Source: an uncultured Opitutaceae bacterium
GTDB lineage: Bacteria > Verrucomicrobiota > Verrucomicrobiia > Opitutales > Opitutaceae
Direction: 5' to 3'
Assembly: GCA_903885525.1 (NCBI GenBank)
Contig: CAISJA010000473.1
Span: 1 to 7,073, forward strand
Length of the DNA: 7,073 nucleotides
The translations under genes were made by a program, and so were the position numbers. Under the pieces are notes generated by a model. That model did not search any database, was not told where the DNA came from, and saw only the letters and a program-made list of their open reading frames with translations. Shown in pieces: positions 6,645-7,073 of this stretch. Each line of letters opens with the position of its first letter. The stretch's first letter is position 1.

Positions 6645-6935
6645 CTACCGGCGCAGGGCGATGTCCAGCTCATCCAGGATGACCCGGAGCAACAGGGTGA
6701 TCCCGACCATCGCCTCTGCGTCCGGCTGGCGGTTTTTCGGCAGCCCGTCGACCGCAGACATCAAGCCGCCAAGCAGCAGACGCAACAGCTGCGGCTGCTG
6801 GGAACAGGCGAGAAAGGCCGGAACGGCGGTGGCGTCCGCCTTATTGTTTCCCAGTTCGTTTGCCGCCCGGGCCAGCGCATCCTCCATGGAATCATAACAC
6901 AACTCAGGCGCACGGGTACCGGCCGGGACCAGCAT
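6645..6935 (-). CDS. Hypothetical 96-residue helical protein
   Basis: I do not recognise this family. The protein has no signal peptide, no cysteine motif and no obvious catalytic pattern. It reads as mostly helical, with PELCYDSMEDALARAANEL (10-28), a middle helix FLACSQQPQLLRLLLGGLMS (41-60) and a C-terminal helix GITLLLRVILDELDIALRR (78-96). The helices are amphipathic rather than membrane-spanning, which suggests a small soluble protein or subunit. ATG at 6935 is preferred over the in-frame TTG at 6953 because AGGGG (6946-6942) sits 6 nt before it. It is the first gene of the minus-strand unit and lies 88 nt before the ATP-grasp gene, with repeat copy B 11 nt upstream of its start. It may be co-transcribed with the two genes behind it. 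Confidence 0.62.
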   Translation of the reverse strand: MLVPAGTRAPELCYDSMEDALARAANELGNNKADATAVPAFLACSQQPQLLRLLLGGLMSAVDGLPKNRQPDAEAMVGITLLLRVILDELDIALRR

Positions 6936-6941
6936 GAACCA

Positions 6942-6946
6942 CCCCT
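6942..6946 (-). promoter_or_regulatory. Ribosome binding site deciding the start at 6935
   Basis: On the minus strand AGGGG runs from 6946 to 6942, followed by 6 nt and ATG at 6935-6933. This is the clearest Shine-Dalgarno of any gene in the window and the reason for choosing this ATG over the TTG at 6953. It lies immediately inside the inner edge of the repeat, so it is not part of the shared 127 nt. Confidence 0.6.
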
Positions 6947-7073
6947 GAATCAAAAACAGTCCCGTCCCACAGGGAGTGGATATGACGATGCAACTGCTTG
7001 CATAGGAATGCGAGCAAGGTGTCGGCGGGCGCCGGCGTAATTGATGATTTTAGTGCGAAAGCTGGTTTTGCTC
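6947..7073 (-). repeat. Inverted repeat, copy B (leader of the minus-strand unit)
   Basis: The reverse complement of this stretch matches 23-149 along its whole length apart from one C fewer and one T more. The match ends at 6947, 11 nt before the preferred ATG of the 96-residue gene. The 13-nt gap in the other copy is almost the same. It is cut by the window end, so its outer limit is unseen. The ATGCAA-GCAG-TTGCAT palindrome is at 6988-7003. The extra T changes what the repeat could encode: an ATG at 7003 reads 17 codons to TGA at 6952-6950, whereas in copy A the same frame stays open into the aldolase. Confidence 0.95.

Noticed and set aside
6557..6673. Longer N-terminus for the ATP-grasp protein (512 residues).
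   Set aside because: It overlaps the end of the 96-residue gene and encodes a Gly/Arg/Pro-rich stretch unlike a folded domain. ATG 6556 gives a sensible N-terminus.
5186..6682. 498-codon open frame on the plus strand opposite the ATP-grasp gene.
   Set aside because: It is a long antisense frame caused by high GC and codon bias. Its product has no recognisable motifs, while the minus-strand frame shows ATP-grasp-like motifs and an operon junction.
23..7073. Terminal inverted repeats of a transposon.
   Set aside because: There is no transposase or recombinase catalytic domain between the repeats and no visible target-site duplication (the right flank is outside the window). It remains possible only for a non-autonomous element.

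Overview
This is a high-GC bacterial window with tight gene packing and weak or absent Shine-Dalgarno sites at most starts. Nothing in it fixes the taxon. The large secreted Sel1/coiled-coil/LysM protein and the general style suit a Gram-negative such as Verrucomicrobiota (Opitutales-like), but that is a guess. I see no rRNA, tRNA, CRISPR array, transposase or complete integrase.

Layout. Two transcription units run towards each other and meet near 1525-1600. The plus-strand unit holds an L-fuculose-phosphate aldolase-like class II aldolase (163-891), then a 398-nt non-coding stretch (892-1289), then a 77-residue protein (1290-1523) that looks like the N-terminal arm-binding domain of a tyrosine recombinase with no catalytic part. 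The non-coding stretch carries several inverted repeats, two GCAA-capped hairpins and a very strong intrinsic terminator. A second terminator (1567-1598) follows the 77-residue gene. The minus-strand unit reads a 96-residue protein of unknown function (6935-6645), a probable circularly permuted ATP-grasp enzyme (6556-5135), and a 1177-residue exported protein (5131-1598). The exported protein has six Sel1 repeats, a very long coiled coil and a C-terminal LysM domain. The last two genes are only 3 nt apart, so they are probably co-translated.

The most striking feature is a 127-nt near-identical inverted repeat at the two window edges (23-149 and 6947-7073). Its copies differ only by two single-base homopolymer length changes. 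Each copy points inward and stops 11-13 nt before the preferred start codon of the first gene of its unit, so both units share the same leader. It contains a 6-bp palindrome (ATGCAA-GCAG-TTGCAT) and other short hairpins. It could be a duplicated regulatory leader, a dispersed repeat, arms of an invertible 6.8-kb segment, or a contig-end or assembly effect. The window ends inside copy B, so its full extent is unknown.

How the genes work together: the aldolase is sugar catabolism. The ATP-grasp/Sel1-LysM pair looks like an envelope module, with a cytoplasmic ligase-type enzyme coupled to a peptidoglycan-binding scaffold. No functional link between the two units is visible apart from the shared leader.
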